Shown: positions 61,169 to 64,000 of the stretch, piece by piece
How positions within the stretch are numbered: the first letter of the stretch is position 1
How the letters are laid out: the number at the start of each line of letters is the position of its first letter
Source: G965202915 sp965205955
Lineage (GTDB): Bacteria > Pseudomonadota > Gammaproteobacteria > Eutrophobiales > Eutrophobiaceae
Assembly: GCA_965205955.1 (NCBI GenBank)
Contig: OZ242192.1
Coordinates: 62,001 to 126,000 of the forward strand
DNA: 64,000 nucleotides
Direction of reading: 5' to 3'
Program-made: the position numbers and the translations under genes
The notes under the pieces: model-generated
What the model saw: only the letters and a program-made list of their open reading frames with translations
What the model was told of the DNA's origin: nothing
Databases searched by the model: none

Positions 61169-63709
61169 TTGCCCGATTCTGCGAACAGCCGCCGCAATAC
61201 CCCGCGCTGGGGATACTATTTTATTGCCCTGTTTGTCGGGGGCGCATTCTTTAGTGTTTTGGTGCTATATACTTGGCACATTGCGCTGGAAAAAAAACAA
61301 AACGCATTTTCTCTGGAAGTCGCCTTGATACAGGAAACCGCAATACGCAACATATATTCCGGCGACGATACCGTCAATAGTGTCGCCGCCTATTTCCATT
61401 CAAGGCCGGACGTTTCGCAGCACGAATTCAATATCTTTACCGACGACCTGTTACATAAATACCGGCACATTGAATCGATTGACTATTATACCCGCAGCGA
61501 CCCCGGCGGCGATCCATTCGCACTCACCCACCGAAATTCCAGGCGAAAGGACACCCCTTCCATTGAGGGATATTTTTCATCTGGATACAAACCCCTGGCT
61601 GAGCGGGAGGGCCTCACGGACGAGACGGTTCCGGTCGTCACTGACGGTGAAAATGACCGGCAAAAAAAACTCTGGTTATTGATCTTTTTATCACTGGAAA
61701 ACACTGCCGCTGATACGGGGAAATCCTCCGCAAACCCATTGACAAATGGTGTTGCCGCCGTATTGATCGCCCCGGAAAAATTATTGGAGAATTACGTAAA
61801 TGCAAGCGGCTTATCCATTGCAATGCATGGCAGAGCCGACAACCTGTCCGGGCTGCCATCGCTGTATTTCAATGACGGCAAGGGCGCGCCGGCCGATTCC
61901 TGGAAAATCGATACCCTGCTTGACGAAAAAATTATTCAGTTACCCGGATATTCCATCCAACTCAGCATCAGCCGGGACATCTATTCCTCAGATATGGAGT
62001 ATCATCTCATTTTTATCGCGATACTTCTGGGCACCAGCATCACCCTGTTGCTGTTCGCCCTGTTCAGGGAGAAGAAAATCCAGGCCAATGAATTGATCAA
62101 TCGCAACACCCTGATCGAGCGCAAGGTAGAAGAGCAAACCAGAGAACTGGAAATTGCCAGGAATAACGCCCTGCAGGCATCCCGCATGAAATCCGACTTT
62201 CTGGCCATTATGAGCCATGAAATCAGGACCCCGCTGAATGCGATTATCGGCATGGCCGACGTGCTTTCCGAAACCAGACTATCCGACGAACAAAAAAAGT
62301 ACATGCAGGTTTTCCGCAATGCCGGCGCCACACTGTTCAGCCTGGTCAACAACATTCTCGATCTGTCCAAGATCGAGGCCAATCAAATGGTTTTGGAGAA
62401 TATCCCGTTTGAGCTTGTCGCATTGATTGAAGAAGTGGCTGAAATATATGCGATCAAAGCCGCAGAAAAAAATATCGATATAGTCTGTAGCATCGGCCCC
62501 GAATTGAATCGAAACCGGATTGGCGACCCGTCGCGCTTGCGGCAAATTATATTGAACCTGATCGGCAACGCGCTGAAATTTACCGATGCCGGTGAAATTG
62601 TGATCGACGTGCAGGCCGGTGACGATCGCGGATCCGGTCACCGGCTGAAATTTTCCATATCCGACACCGGCATCGGCATACCGGCGGACAAGCTGGATTC
62701 AATTTTCTCCAGTTTTGCCCAGGCCGATTTATCCACCACCAGAAAATACGGCGGCTCAGGCCTGGGCTTGACCATATCAAAGCGCTTGGTGGAGTTGATG
62801 GACGGTGATCTCCAGGTGCAGAGCATCGAAAATAAAGGCACTACTTTCTCCTTTCGCATAACCTTGCAACAGCAGGGGGACGCTGCGGATATTCAACAGA
62901 GCCTGCGGGGAAAATCAGCGCTGCTGATTGACGATCACCCTGCCAATTCCTCGGTTGTTTCCACACTGCTCGAGGCGGCGGGGATGCAATCGGAGTTCAT
63001 TACCGGCGAGGCCATGATATTGAAATTCGATGCGCCCGCATCCGCCGACCTTGTCGTTGCAGACAGCGGCCTTATATTTCAAGGGCGCGCCCCCGTTCTG
63101 GACAGGCTACTGACAAAGTACCGAAAATCGCAGCTAATGCTGATGATCAATCCCGCACAAATGCAAAGCCACATCGCGCTGGCCAAAGAAAAAAAGCTCA
63201 ATAACTTCATAATTAAACCCATAAAAAGAGACGAATTGATCTCCAGGGTGGAAAAGACCGTGCTGGAAAAACAGGCGATCCCGGAAGACACAGCCTCTGC
63301 TGGATCCCTCTCTACCGGCCGCGAGCAGGCCGAAACCCGCGGCAAGCATATCTTATTGGTGGAAGACAATCCCGACAACCGCCTGTTGATCAACGCCTAT
63401 CTCAAGTCCACGCCGCACACGGTCGAAGAAGCCGAAAATGGCCAGATAGCGGTGGAATTATTTAAAAAGGGAAAATACGATCTCATACTGATGGACGTGC
63501 AAATGCCGGTTATGGACGGGCATGATGCGGTACGCGCCATACGCCAATGGGAGCAGGAGAAAAACGCGCGGCACACCCCTGTTATTTCACTTACCGCCCA
63601 TGCCGTTAAGGAAGAAATAGACAAATGCTTCGAGGCAGGCTGTGATTTCTACCTGAGCAAACCGGTAAAAAAATCGACCCTGCTACAGGCAATAGAGAGG
63701 CTGGATTAG
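61169..63709 (+). CDS. CHASE-domain hybrid histidine kinase
   Basis: 846 residues, TTG start coupled to the Hpt gene. N-terminal membrane helix, periplasmic CHASE-like sensor (QETAIRNIYSGDDTVNSVAA then YFHSRPDVSQHEFNIF), second helix near residues 280-295 and a coiled coil. HisKA follows with the phospho-His at about residue 350 (IMSHEIRTPLNAIIGMADVL), then an ATPase domain (GGSGLGLTISKRLVELMDGD), a first receiver of unusual sequence (LLIDDHPANSSVV) and a second, canonical receiver (HILLVEDNPDNRLL; Asp at about 776 in LILMDVQMPVMDG). Ligand unknown; no output regulator lies in the window. Confidence 0.88.
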   Translation: MPDSANSRRNTPRWGYYFIALFVGGAFFSVLVLYTWHIALEKKQNAFSLEVALIQETAIRNIYSGDDTVNSVAAYFHSRPDVSQHEFNIFTDDLLHKYRHIESIDYYTRSDPGGDPFALTHRNSRRKDTPSIEGYFSSGYKPLAEREGLTDETVPVVTDGENDRQKKLWLLIFLSLENTAADTGKSSANPLTNGVAAVLIAPEKLLENYVNASGLSIAMHGRADNLSGLPSLYFNDGKGAPADSWKIDTLLDEKIIQLPGYSIQLSISRDIYSSDMEYHLIFIAILLGTSITLLLFALFREKKIQANELINRNTLIERKVEEQTRELEIARNNALQASRMKSDFLAIMSHEIRTPLNAIIGMADVLSETRLSDEQKKYMQVFRNAGATLFSLVNNILDLSKIEANQMVLENIPFELVALIEEVAEIYAIKAAEKNIDIVCSIGPELNRNRIGDPSRLRQIILNLIGNALKFTDAGEIVIDVQAGDDRGSGHRLKFSISDTGIGIPADKLDSIFSSFAQADLSTTRKYGGSGLGLTISKRLVELMDGDLQVQSIENKGTTFSFRITLQQQGDAADIQQSLRGKSALLIDDHPANSSVVSTLLEAAGMQSEFITGEAMILKFDAPASADLVVADSGLIFQGRAPVLDRLLTKYRKSQLMLMINPAQMQSHIALAKEKKLNNFIIKPIKRDELISRVEKTVLEKQAIPEDTASAGSLSTGREQAETRGKHILLVEDNPDNRLLINAYLKSTPHTVEEAENGQIAVELFKKGKYDLILMDVQMPVMDGHDAVRAIRQWEQEKNARHTPVISLTAHAVKEEIDKCFEAGCDFYLSKPVKKSTLLQAIERLD

Positions 63710-63745
63710 CCCGGAAGATTTGTATCATCCTGTTTTGGGACGGAT

Positions 63746-63780
63746 CCCTGCCCCTGCTCAGATCAGAGAACAAATCTTTC
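63746..63780. repeat. Dispersed short repeat
   Basis: ccctgcccctgctcagatca then gagaacaaatctttc matches the segment at about 45372-45406 with few differences. It lies between the kinase and mnmE, which converge here. Confidence 0.55.
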
Positions 63781-63810
63781 ATCGGCAGGAATTGCAGAGC
63801 TGGCTTTGGC

Positions 63811-64000
63811 CTATTTGCCGATACAGAAACTGGCGAATATCTCACCCAGCAAATCATCCGGGCAGCTCCTGCCGGTTATTTCATCCAGATGATTCTGTGC
63901 CAGCCGCAGATGCTCCGCGATAAGCTCCATATCGAACTTTGCCAGACCAATCGCCATGCGCATCTCGCCCGCCGCCTTTTGCAGCGCCTCGATATGGCGT
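63811..64000 (-). CDS. mnmE: MnmE C-terminal part (partial)
   Basis: Reading from the right edge of the window on the minus strand: HIEALQKAAGEMRMAIGLAK, then LAQNHLDEITGRSCPDDLLG and the terminal EIFASFCIGK before TAG. FCIGK with its Cys is the signature C terminus of the tRNA-modifying GTPase MnmE (5-carboxymethylaminomethyl uridine at the wobble base). Only the last 60 or so codons are in the window. Confidence 0.9.
   Translation of the reverse strand, partial: RHIEALQKAAGEMRMAIGLAKFDMELIAEHLRLAQNHLDEITGRSCPDDLLGEIFASFCIGK

Overview
The window reads as a chromosomal segment of a gammaproteobacterium of moderate GC. The evidence is gene content and order: mlaC-ibaG-murA-hisG-hisD-hisC-petA-petB-petC-sspA on one strand, a crp gene divergent from an OsmC-family gene, lptF/lptG divergent from pepA-holC-valS, pheT-ihfA-merR, glmS, and the end of mnmE. 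I cannot name the genus. Many repeats, transposon remnants, ankyrin-repeat genes and expanded surface-protein families suggest an environmental or host-associated lineage with a plastic genome.

Region 1 (1-7.2 kb): three tandem paralogous outer-membrane porin-like genes. Their barrel-coding sequence is nearly identical and one internal segment differs completely. An IS3-family element has inserted just after the third, followed by dispersed palindromic repeats. Region 2 (7.2-15.4 kb): eight consecutive DUF4402-type secreted, pilin-like proteins sharing one signal-peptide template. They are followed by a short PapD-like chaperone and a short usher-like outer-membrane protein. This looks like a compact chaperone/usher surface-fibre locus with a large subunit repertoire. 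Region 3 (15.4-16.05 kb): six head-to-tail ~91-bp palindromic repeats.

Region 4 (16-44 kb): housekeeping. galU faces sspA. The cytochrome bc1 operon (Rieske, cytochrome b, cytochrome c1) contains a previously unlisted 29-codon ORF coupled at both ends. Next come histidine biosynthesis genes, murA, ibaG and an mlaC without its usual Mla partners, and a MoxR/Bat (DUF58, DUF4381, VWA, VWA-TPR, BatD) operon. A COG4798-like methyltransferase, OsmC, CRP, LptG/LptF, PepA, HolC and ValS follow. Between holC and valS lie broken pieces of a DUF6884/GIY-YIG-type pair and an RDD membrane protein.

Region 5 (44-54.2 kb): an accessory island. It holds a 376-bp MITE-like deletion derivative of an IS481-like element, an exported ankyrin-repeat protein with about 21 repeats, and half of the parent IS481-like element. 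The latter abuts a truncated ankyrin-aspartic protease gene. A XamI-like type II restriction-modification pair is bracketed by two 406-bp direct repeats, consistent with insertion with long target duplication. A frameshifted DUF4160 gene, its DUF2442 neighbour and a second, 12-repeat ankyrin gene complete the island. Region 6 (54.4-64 kb): cysE, pheT (without pheS beside it), ihfA, a MerR-type regulator, tRNA-Pro(GGG), a Sel1 lipoprotein, glmS, an Hpt protein, a CHASE-type hybrid histidine kinase and the 3' end of mnmE.
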